Assembly (NCBI GenBank): GCA_963835775.1
Contig: CAWIHB010000010.1
Span: 124,001-188,000 of the forward strand
Direction: 5' to 3'
Length of the DNA stretch: 64,000 bases
DNA from: Palsa-504 sp963835775
GTDB lineage: Bacteria > Actinomycetota > Actinomycetes > Streptosporangiales > Streptosporangiaceae
Positions 8,237 through 15,080 of this stretch are shown here, piece by piece (position 1 is the first letter of the stretch; each line of letters begins with the position of its first letter). The notes under the pieces are model-generated. The model searched no databases. It was given only the letters and a program-made list of their open reading frames with translations, and was not told the DNA's origin. A program made the position numbers and the translations under genes.

Positions 8237-9640
8237 ATGACCATGATGGCCGAACCCGGCCTGGCCGGCCTGCGGGCCCGCACTCAAGCCGAGCTCGCCC
8301 CGCGGCTGATGGCCCAGCTGCAGCGCCTGAACTGGGATGCTGACCGGCTCGCGGCCCACCAGGCTGATCGCCTGCGTGCGCTGCTGGCCCGGGCGATCCA
8401 GGGCTCCCCGTTCCACGCCCGCCGCCTCGGGCACATCGATCCGGCCCGGCTGGAGCTGGCCGACCTGCCCTGCCTGCCGGCGATGACCAAGGCGGAGATG
8501 ATGGCCAGCTTCGATGAGGTGGTCACCGACCGGCGGCTTACCCGGCGCCGGGTGGAAGACCACCTGCGCGGCGGCGGCCGTCAGGCGGCCCTGCTGCTCG
8601 GCGATTACGTGTGCCTGGCCACCGGCGGCAGCTCCGGGCAGCGCGGCGTGTTCGTGCAGACGATCGGCGAATACGCCGACATGGCCGCCTCGCTGAGGCG
8701 CAGCACCATCGCCCGCCTGCTGGCCGCCGGCCGGTCACCGGACGGGATGGTCATCGCGATGGCTGCCGCCGCCGCGCCGTTGCACACCAGCAGGTTCGTC
8801 GCGGACGCCACCGGCGGCGGCCCGGTCCAGATGGTACCGGTGCCCGCCACCCTCCCGCTCGCCGAGGCGGTCGAGCGGCTCAATGCCGTGCAGCCGGCCG
8901 TGCTGATCGGATACCCCTCCAGGCTCGCGCAGCTGGCCGCCGAGCAGCGGGCCGGCCGGCTCCGCATCGCGCCGCAGTCGGTGGCCGGGACCGGCGCGAT
9001 GCTCACCGACGCCACCCGGACGGCCATCACCGCCGGGTTCGGCGTCCCGGTCATCAACTCCTTCGCCTGCACCGAGGGCCTGGCCGGCCAAAGCGAGCCC
9101 GGCGAGCCAGCGCTCACCTTCGCCACCGACTTGTGCATCGCCGAGCTCGTCGACGCCCGCGGGGAACCGGTACCGGACGGGACGCCCTCGGCCAGGGTGC
9201 TCATCACCAACCTGCACAACCTCACCCAGCCGCTGATCCGCTACGAGCTGGCCGACAGCTTCACCGCGCGCCCCGGCACCGAGCCGGGCGGCTATCTGCG
9301 GGCCACGGTGCAGGGCCGCGACGACGGCATGCTCCGTTACGGCCGTACCGGCATCCACGCGCACGCCGTCGACGCCGTGCTGGCTTCCCCGGCCCCGGTG
9401 ACCGAGTACCAGGTCCGCCAGACCGAGCGGGGCATCGACGTCGCCGTGGTCGCGGCCGGCGGCCTGGACCAGGCGGCGCTGACCGCCGCGCTGGCCGGCG
9501 CCCTGCGCCGGGCCGGCCTGCCCGATCCCGAGGTCACCCTCCACCTCGTCGCCGCCATCGCGCGCCGCCCCGGCACCGGCAAGACCCGCCGCTTCATCCC
9601 CAGCCGGGACGATGCAGGCGCCCACGGCGAGGAGGGCTAG
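8237..9640 (+). CDS. Phenylacetate-CoA ligase (PaaK)-like adenylate-forming enzyme
   Basis: 467 residues from the ATG at 8237. It has the PaaK-type layout: an N-terminal LLARAIQGSPFHARRL segment, the ATP-binding loop LATGGSSGQRGVF (near residue 130), NSFACTEGLAG in the place of the YGxTE motif, and the hinge region GRDDGMLRYGRTGIHAH. The C-terminal RPGTGKTRRFIP carries the Lys expected of the A10 motif. Such enzymes activate an aryl or acyl acid as adenylate and usually pass it to CoA; the substrate is unknown. It is co-directional with the TetR gene and is followed by an SDR fragment, probably the remains of a third operon gene. Confidence 0.82.
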   Translation: MTMMAEPGLAGLRARTQAELAPRLMAQLQRLNWDADRLAAHQADRLRALLARAIQGSPFHARRLGHIDPARLELADLPCLPAMTKAEMMASFDEVVTDRRLTRRRVEDHLRGGGRQAALLLGDYVCLATGGSSGQRGVFVQTIGEYADMAASLRRSTIARLLAAGRSPDGMVIAMAAAAAPLHTSRFVADATGGGPVQMVPVPATLPLAEAVERLNAVQPAVLIGYPSRLAQLAAEQRAGRLRIAPQSVAGTGAMLTDATRTAITAGFGVPVINSFACTEGLAGQSEPGEPALTFATDLCIAELVDARGEPVPDGTPSARVLITNLHNLTQPLIRYELADSFTARPGTEPGGYLRATVQGRDDGMLRYGRTGIHAHAVDAVLASPAPVTEYQVRQTERGIDVAVVAAGGLDQAALTAALAGALRRAGLPDPEVTLHLVAAIARRPGTGKTRRFIPSRDDAGAHGEEG

Positions 9641-9642
9641 CT

Positions 9643-9840
9643 GTGCAGGACAGACGTGTGGCAGTGGTGACCGGCGCGTCGCCGGGGACCGGCGGGGCCG
9701 CCGCCCGCCAGCTCGCCGCGGCGGGGTACCGCGTGTCCGGCGCCAGCCGCACCGCGCCAGGCCATGGCCCACCCGACCTCACCCGCGACGACGGCCTCGA
9801 CCCGGCCTGCACAGCCGCGCTGCGGTCCCGCCCCCCGGCC
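9643..9840 (+). pseudogene. SDR oxidoreductase, N-terminal fragment
   Basis: A GTG at 9643, with GAGGAGG a few bases upstream, opens a frame reading RVAVVTGASPGTGGAAARQL, then AAAGYRVSGASR: the first beta-alpha-beta of a short-chain dehydrogenase with its TGxxxGxG loop. Similarity ends after about 55 residues, and the catalytic YxxxK half is absent. The start signal is intact, so the gene was cut, probably by the event that brought in the LuxR tail. Confidence 0.75.
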
Positions 9841-9883
9841 CGGTACCGGTCAGCTACGCCAGCGCTCCCGCGCCGGTCCGGGC

Positions 9884-10108
9884 CGCCCCGCCCTCAGCCC
9901 ACGCGAACTCGAAGTACTGCGGCTGCTCACCGACGGCGCCTCCAACCCCGGCATCAGCAAGACCCTGCACATCAGCCGGCGCACCACCGAGCACCACGTC
10001 GAGCACATCCTCACCAAACTCGACGTGACCAGCCGCACCGCCGCCGTGGCCTACGCCCTGACCCGCGAACTGCTGGCCGGAACCGAGCCGGGCGCCACCC
10101 CCAGCTGA
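9884..10108 (+). pseudogene. LuxR-type HTH, C-terminal fragment
   Basis: The frame encodes LSPRELEVLRLLTDGASN and ISRRTTEHHVEHILTKLDV, a complete GerE/LuxR DNA-binding domain of about 65 residues with the usual tail. All upstream domains of a LuxR-family regulator (receiver, ATPase or TPR) are missing; the frame merges into the truncated SDR. A Met at 9764 could start a 114-residue product whose first half is unlike any LuxR protein. I call it a fragment, though a stand-alone HTH protein is not excluded. Confidence 0.7.
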
Positions 10109-10231
10109 CCAGGCCACACGAAAGCCAGCCCCAGCCACCGGCGAGCCGAAGCCCCTCCTCCCAGTAGGAACCGGGCAATCTTCAGCCCGCTACCGCCACT
10201 GGCCGTTCCGTTGCTGGTCAAGCCCCGTGAC

Positions 10232-10309
10232 ATGCCGAGCGAGATGACCGTACTGAGCGTCTATCGCGTGACCGGCGGCAAGATCTCCAAGCTCATGCTC
10301 CTGTTCTGA
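10232..10309 (+). pseudogene. SnoaL-like protein, C-terminal fragment
   Basis: Twenty-five codons ending in VLSVYRVTGGKISKLMLLF and a stop resemble the last strand pair of SnoaL-like/NTF2-fold proteins (typically a VFRxxDGKI stretch near the end). Nothing of the remaining ~100 residues is present. The identification rests on a short segment only. Confidence 0.4.
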
Positions 10310-10413
10310 CCGGCTCACGCACCCGGCCGCTGACCAGGGGGCGGAGGCGGGAACCATGGACCGTTCGGCCGCCATATAGTCACATCGTCGAGCTTTCACC
10401 GAAAGGCGGAGCG

Positions 10414-11223
10414 ATGCCTGCAGGCCAGGAGCCGGGCGCCCGGCGGACCATCGACACCAGCGTGGCCCACAGCGCCCGGGTGCACGACTACTGGTTGGGC
10501 GGCAAGGACAATTTCGCCGCGGACCGGGCGGCGGGCGATGCGGTGATGGCCGCCTATCCGGGCATCGTCATGTCGGTGCGGGCCAACCGCGCCTTCCTGG
10601 CCCGGGCCGTGCGGTTCCTGGCCGCCGAGGCCGGGATCAGGCAGTTCCTCGACATCGGCACCGGCATCCCGGCCGCGAACAACACCCACGAGGTGGCCCA
10701 GTCCGTCGCGCCCAGCTGCCGGGTGGTGTACGTAGACTACGACCCGGTGGTGCTGCTGCACGCCGAGGCCCTGCTGACCAGCTCTGCGCAGGGTGCGGTC
10801 GACTACATCGACGCCGACCTGCGCGACCCGCAGGCGATCCTGGCGCAGGCGGCCAAGATCCTGGACTTCTCCCAGCCGGTCGCGGTCATGCTGATCGCGA
10901 TCATGCACCTGATCGTGGACGCCGACGACCCGTACCGGTTGGTGAGCGAGCTGATGGCGGCTGTACCTGCGGGGAGCTACCTGGCCCTGTCGCAGGTGGC
11001 CTCGGACATCGAGGCGGAGCAGATGGCCGAGGCGGCCAAGCGGTACAACCGGATGGCGCGGGAGACCCAGCGGCACCGCAGCCACGCCGAGGTCGAGCGC
11101 TTCTTCGACGGGCTCGAGCTGCAGGAGCCTGGTGTGGTGGCGGTGCCGCAGTGGCGGCCAGGCTCCGACATTGAGGCCAAGGCCCGGTCGGCCATGTGGG
11201 GCGGCGTGGCCCGGAAGCACTGA
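10414..11223 (+). CDS. SAM-dependent methyltransferase, PF04672 type
   Basis: 269 residues, ATG preceded by AAAGGCGG. The N-terminus reads SARVHDYWLGGKDNFAADR, the hallmark of this actinobacterial family (formerly DUF574), followed by FLDIGTGIPAANNTHEVAQ (SAM-binding motif I) and VVYVDYDPVVL (motif II with its acidic residue). A second homologue lies 950 bp downstream (12175-13041) with the same domain layout. Members are abundant in streptomycetes and relatives; substrates are mostly unknown. Confidence 0.93.
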   Translation: MPAGQEPGARRTIDTSVAHSARVHDYWLGGKDNFAADRAAGDAVMAAYPGIVMSVRANRAFLARAVRFLAAEAGIRQFLDIGTGIPAANNTHEVAQSVAPSCRVVYVDYDPVVLLHAEALLTSSAQGAVDYIDADLRDPQAILAQAAKILDFSQPVAVMLIAIMHLIVDADDPYRLVSELMAAVPAGSYLALSQVASDIEAEQMAEAAKRYNRMARETQRHRSHAEVERFFDGLELQEPGVVAVPQWRPGSDIEAKARSAMWGGVARKH

Positions 11224-11364
11224 ACGCCCGGAAGCACTGAACGCCCGGGTCCCCGAACCCGCGGGCGCTTGGCGGCCGGCCGGGCGCGGTCTATTGTCGT
11301 GATCAGGCGAGCCGGGAAGCCTGGCCGGCGCAATCGTGCCGGCCGGATGCCATTGGAGCGCGCG

Positions 11365-12126
11365 ATGACCCCGATATCTCGTTACCTGACCCGGGACCGC
11401 CTCTCGGCGCTGGCCGCCCTCGCGGTCCCGCTGGCCCTGGCCGCCATCATGGTGCCGTTCCGGGCCAGCCTCCCGAACACCGACGCCGCGCTGGCCCTGG
11501 TGCTCGTGGTGGTGGCCGTGGCCGCGAACGGCTACCGGCTGGCCGGCCTCCTGGCCGCGGTGTCGGCGGCGGTGTGGTTCGACTTCTTCCTGACCCGGCC
11601 CTACGAGCGGTTCGCCATCACCAGCCGGGACGACATCGAGACCACCATACTGCTGCTGGTCATCGGTGTAGCGGTCACCGAGCTGGCCGTCTGGGGCCGG
11701 CGCCAGCACGCGGACGCGAGCAGGCGCGCCGGGTACCTCGACGGGATCAGCGGCGCCGCGCAGGCGGTGGCCGCGGGCAGCTCGCCGTCGCTGCTGGTCG
11801 ACCAGGTGACCGCCCAGCTCGTTCAGCTGCTCGGGCTGGAGTCGTGCCGTTTCCAGTACGGCATCGCCGGGATCGGCCGGCCCGCCCGGCTGCAGCACGA
11901 CGGTTCGGTCACCACCGGGTCCCGGACCTGGGACACCGGCCGCGACGGATTCCCGCCCGGCGATACGGAGCTGCTGGTGGGAAGCGGCGGGGTGTTCCAG
12001 GGCCGGTTCCTGATGACCCCGCGGCCCGGGGCCAGGCCCACGCTCGAGCAGCGGCTGCTGGCCATCGCCTTCGCCGATCAGGCGGGCGCCGCCTTGGCCA
12101 CCAGCCGCCCGGTCGACCAGCGCTAG
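11365..12126 (+). CDS. DUF4118 membrane protein with GAF-like C-terminus
   Basis: 253 residues from the ATG at 11365 (GGAG 7 nt upstream; the in-frame ATG at 11347 has no such signal). Residues ~10-100 form four hydrophobic segments with the DUF4118 signature VWFDFFLTRPYERFAI and then DDIETTILLLVIG, the transmembrane module seen in KdpD sensor kinases. Residues ~115-245 resemble a degenerate GAF domain (LLVDQVTAQLVQLLGLESC). No histidine kinase part follows, so it may sense without catalysing. It sits between the two methyltransferase genes and is co-directional with both. Confidence 0.83.
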   Translation: MTPISRYLTRDRLSALAALAVPLALAAIMVPFRASLPNTDAALALVLVVVAVAANGYRLAGLLAAVSAAVWFDFFLTRPYERFAITSRDDIETTILLLVIGVAVTELAVWGRRQHADASRRAGYLDGISGAAQAVAAGSSPSLLVDQVTAQLVQLLGLESCRFQYGIAGIGRPARLQHDGSVTTGSRTWDTGRDGFPPGDTELLVGSGGVFQGRFLMTPRPGARPTLEQRLLAIAFADQAGAALATSRPVDQR

Positions 12127-12174
12127 TATGGGCCGGGTTATGACGCGGGCGGGCGGCTGACGCAAGGGGGCTCG

Positions 12175-13041
12175 GTGGCCGACGACGGTGACTGGCGGAA
12201 GACGTTCCGGCCCGACATTCCCAGTGCCGCCCGCATCTATGACTACCTGCTCGGCGGCAAGGACAACTACCCGGCGGACCGGGCCATAGCCGAATCGATG
12301 ATCGCGCAGCTGCCGAACGTGCAGCTCGCGGTGCAGTGGAACCGGGCGTTCCTGCGCCGGGTGGTCCGTTACCTGATCAACGAGGCGGGCATCAGGCAGA
12401 TCGTCGATATCGGCGCCGGGCTGCCCAGCGCGGGCAACACCCACGAGATCGCCCTGGACGCCGACCCGGCGACGCGGGTGGTCTACGTCGATCATGACCC
12501 GGTGGTCCTGGCCCACGCCCGGTCCATGCTGCACAACGTGCCCAATACCGCGATCATCGAGCAGGATCTGCTGGCGCCGGGCAAGATCCTGGCCGACCCG
12601 GAGCTGCGGGAGCTCATCGACTTCAGCCAGCCGACCGCGTTCTTGCTCCTGTCCATCCTGCACTTCGTGCCCGACGAGGCCGATCCGGCCGGGCTCATCG
12701 CCCAGCTGCTCGACCCTTTCCCGGCGGGCAGCCAAGTCGCGATCTCGCACGCCACGCCGGACGAGGTGCCCGAGGTCAGCGACGTGGAACGGGTCTTCGA
12801 CGAGGCCACCGAGCAGGCCCGCGTGCGCAGCCGGGCCGAGGTGCGCAAGCTCGTCGCGGGGCTGGACCTGATCGAACCCGGCCTGACCTGGCCGCCCGAA
12901 TGGCGGCCTGACCCCGGCGACGTGGTGCCGCCCAACGCCGCCGAGGCGTATTACTGCGTCTTGGTCGCCCGCAAGCCCATTCCCTGTTCGTCGCCAGCCC
13001 GCCACCGACAGTTACCAGCTGGCTGCCTGACAGCTACCTGA
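12175..13041 (+). CDS. SAM-dependent methyltransferase, PF04672 type (second copy)
   Basis: 288 residues from a GTG with AAGGGGG 7 nt upstream. It has the same motifs as its neighbour: AARIYDYLLGGKDNYPADR, IVDIGAGLPSAGNTHEIA and VVYVDHDPVVLAHAR. The pair is clearly paralogous but diverged, so the duplication is old or they were acquired separately. The last ~15 codons (SSPARHRQLPAGC) overlap the 3' end of the convergent MFS gene by 8 bp and lie in a sequence repeated near 15 kb. Substrate unknown. Confidence 0.93.
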   Translation: MADDGDWRKTFRPDIPSAARIYDYLLGGKDNYPADRAIAESMIAQLPNVQLAVQWNRAFLRRVVRYLINEAGIRQIVDIGAGLPSAGNTHEIALDADPATRVVYVDHDPVVLAHARSMLHNVPNTAIIEQDLLAPGKILADPELRELIDFSQPTAFLLLSILHFVPDEADPAGLIAQLLDPFPAGSQVAISHATPDEVPEVSDVERVFDEATEQARVRSRAEVRKLVAGLDLIEPGLTWPPEWRPDPGDVVPPNAAEAYYCVLVARKPIPCSSPARHRQLPAGCLTAT

Positions 13042-13052
13042 CCGGCGCTTTA
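13010..13052. repeat. 3'-flank repeat, copy 1
   Basis: A sequence running ACCAGCTGGCTGCCTGAC, then AGCTACCTGACCGGCGCT and TTAGG, closely resembles 15019-15061. It spans the convergent ends of the second PF04672 methyltransferase and the MFS gene, including the MFS stop codon. Confidence 0.6.
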
Positions 13053-14356
13053 GGCCCCGGGGGCGCCCCGGCGGGGGAGGAAGCTGGCTGCGGATGCTGC
13101 TGGGGTTCGGTGCCGGGCTGGGTCCGGTACCGGGTGAAGGCGGGAAGGGCCAAGCCGATGACGACCGCGCCCGCGACGGTGATCAGGCCGCCGCTGAGCG
13201 CGCTGATGACTGGAGAGGTCAGCGAGCCCAGGGCTCCCGACTCCAGGTTGCCGATCTGGCCGCCGCTCACTCCCACGACGTAGTCGGCCGCGGTGACCCG
13301 GCCGCGGAATTCGTCGGGCGTGATCTGCTGGACGATCGTGCCGCGGAAGATCACGGTGAAGGTATCCGCTGTGCCCGCAATCGCCAGCATGACGAGGGTC
13401 AGCCACAAGGTGGCAGCGATCGCGAAGCCGGCGAACGCGGCACCCCAGATGGCGACCGCGCAGAGCATCGCCCGGCCCTGCCGCGTGATGCGCACGACCG
13501 GTCCGGATAGCGCCCCGCTCACCAGGCCCCCCACTCCGATCGCGGTCATGAACAGGCCCAGCGTGCGCGGGTCCCCGCCGAAGCGCTCGGCGTTGATGGC
13601 CGGGAACAGCGCGATCGGCAGGCCGAAGATGGTGGCGTTGAGGTCGGCCAGGAACGCGCCCGTGAGCACGTGACTGCGGCCGATGTACCTGACTCCCGCG
13701 GCGACCGCGCGAGGGCCAGGCCGCGCGGCCGTCCCGGACCGCGGCAGCGCCGGCAGCCGCGCGACGCCGTACATCGAGCAGGCAAAGCTAGCGGCGTCGA
13801 TGAGGTAGCACGCGCCCAGGCCCAGGCCCGGTGCCGCGGCTATCAGCCCGGCCAGTCCGGGCCCCGTGGTCAGCATGACCTGGAAGCTCAGCCGGTTGAG
13901 CGCGAGGCCTGCCGTCAGCTGATCGGCCGGGAGCAGGCTCCGGATGAAGGTCCGGCGGACCGGGGCGTTGATCGCGCTGACCGAGGACGACACGGCCACC
14001 AGGGCGTACAGCAGCCAGACCGAGTGCAGCCCGGCGAAGGCCTGCGCGGCGAGCCCCGCCGAAACCGCCGCGCTGCCGCTGCTGGCCACCAGCACGAGCT
14101 TGCGCCGGTCGACCGCGTCGGCGATAGCGCCGCCGAGCAGCCCGATCGTCACGGTGGGGATCACCTGCGCCACCCCGATGGCGCCGACCGCGAACGGCGA
14201 GCGGGTGATGTCGTAGACCTGCAGCGGCACCGCGAACGTGGTCAGCGCCCCGCCTACGGCCGACAGCGTCGACCCGATCCACAGCCGCCGGAAGGCCGGG
14301 GACTCACGCAGCGGCCTGATGTCGGCGAGCAGCCGTCCCGTTCGTGCCATGGTCAC
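13034..14356 (-). CDS. MFS transporter (MFS_3/EntS-like efflux)
   Basis: 440 residues with about 12 membrane spans. The start reads RPLRESPAFRRLWIGSTLSA and DRRKLVLVASSG follows, i.e. the motif-A loop between spans 2 and 3; both are typical of the EntS/MFS_3 group of siderophore or drug exporters. The gene is divergent from a MarR regulator, with ~90 bp between starts that contain palindromes, so MarR control is likely. The proline-rich tail (QPASSPAGAPPG) is non-family. Substrate cannot be inferred. Confidence 0.9.
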   Translation of the reverse strand: MTMARTGRLLADIRPLRESPAFRRLWIGSTLSAVGGALTTFAVPLQVYDITRSPFAVGAIGVAQVIPTVTIGLLGGAIADAVDRRKLVLVASSGSAAVSAGLAAQAFAGLHSVWLLYALVAVSSSVSAINAPVRRTFIRSLLPADQLTAGLALNRLSFQVMLTTGPGLAGLIAAAPGLGLGACYLIDAASFACSMYGVARLPALPRSGTAARPGPRAVAAGVRYIGRSHVLTGAFLADLNATIFGLPIALFPAINAERFGGDPRTLGLFMTAIGVGGLVSGALSGPVVRITRQGRAMLCAVAIWGAAFAGFAIAATLWLTLVMLAIAGTADTFTVIFRGTIVQQITPDEFRGRVTAADYVVGVSGGQIGNLESGALGSLTSPVISALSGGLITVAGAVVIGLALPAFTRYRTQPGTEPQQHPQPASSPAGAPPGPKAPVR

Positions 14357-14385
14357 CTCACTCCTCGGCCCAGCCCGGTTTTCAG

Positions 14386-14440
14386 TGTAACAGTACTTAT
14401 ATAAGTCCTGTTATAAATTTTTCGTAAGGCCTGTTATAAT
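14386..14440. promoter_or_regulatory. MarR/MFS divergent promoter with palindrome and direct repeats
   Basis: The AT-rich gap holds a perfect 12-bp palindrome ACTTATATAAGT (14395-14406), two direct copies of CCTGTTATAA (14407-14416 and 14430-14439) and an inverted TGTAACAG (14386-14392 region). TATAAT at 14435-14440 ends 6 nt before the GTG of the marR gene, a spacing that predicts a leaderless transcript. The palindromes are the obvious MarR sites. Confidence 0.6.
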
Positions 14441-14446
14441 TGGGTC

Positions 14447-14950
14447 GTGATCGCGGAACGACCGGTCGACCCGACCGAGCAGGGCGGCGTGTGGCGGCCG
14501 CTGCGCATCCTGCTGGCGGCGATGGACGCCGACATCGCCCGGATCTACGCCGACGCGCAGATCACCGGGCTGACGCCGAGCATGGTGAGGGAGCTGCTCC
14601 GGCTGCACGCGCGCGGGCCGATGACCATAACGGAGCTGGCCGAGTCGGTGCAGCGCACGCACTCGGCCACCAGTCAGAAGGTCGCCGCCATGCGCGCCGC
14701 CGGCCTGGTCCGGACCACCACCGGGACCGACGCCCGCACCAGGAAGATCACCCTGACGGCCAAGGCCCGCCGGATCGTCGGCAAGCTGGCCGCGGAGTGG
14801 CGGGCCACCGAGGCGGCGGCAGCCGAGATCGAGAACGAGATCCCGTACCCGCTCGGCAAGGTCGCGACCGATATCGAGGCGGCATTGCAGCGCAAGAGCT
14901 TCCACGACCGGATCGCCGAGAAGCTGGCCAGCGACCCGGACTGGACGTGA
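14447..14950 (+). CDS. MarR family transcriptional regulator
   Basis: 167 residues from a GTG. The winged helix-turn-helix is visible: MTITELAESVQRTHSATSQK, then VAAMRAAGLVRTTTGTDART and KITLTAKARRIV for the wing (residues ~55-115). The promoter TATAAT lies so close that the GTG is probably the first transcribed codon. The gene is divergent from an MFS exporter, the classical arrangement for MarR control of efflux by small aromatic ligands. The C-terminal helices complete the dimer interface. Confidence 0.92.
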   Translation: MIAERPVDPTEQGGVWRPLRILLAAMDADIARIYADAQITGLTPSMVRELLRLHARGPMTITELAESVQRTHSATSQKVAAMRAAGLVRTTTGTDARTRKITLTAKARRIVGKLAAEWRATEAAAAEIENEIPYPLGKVATDIEAALQRKSFHDRIAEKLASDPDWT

Positions 14951-15018
14951 AGCGGAACTAGGGCACGGTCAAGTATCAGTAATCTCCTCAGCACCACAGC
15001 CACCCGCCGCCGGCAGCT

Positions 15019-15080
15019 ACCAGTCGGCCGCCTGACCAGCTACTTGACCGGCGCTCTAGGGCTTGACCGGCGCTCTAGGG
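15019..15080. repeat. 3'-flank repeat, copy 2, with internal 19-bp duplication
   Basis: The element seen at 13010-13052 recurs here, and its last 19 bp (cttgaccggcgctctaggg) are duplicated in tandem at 15043-15061 and 15062-15080. The second unit contains the stop codon of the DHA2 transporter. Nothing else is seen between 14951 and 15074. Confidence 0.65.

Noticed and set aside
10396..13005. Very long leftward open frame opposite the methyltransferase region
   Set aside because: It is antisense to three well-supported genes, rich in Arg/Gly/His, and has no family motif; long shadow frames are expected at this GC content.
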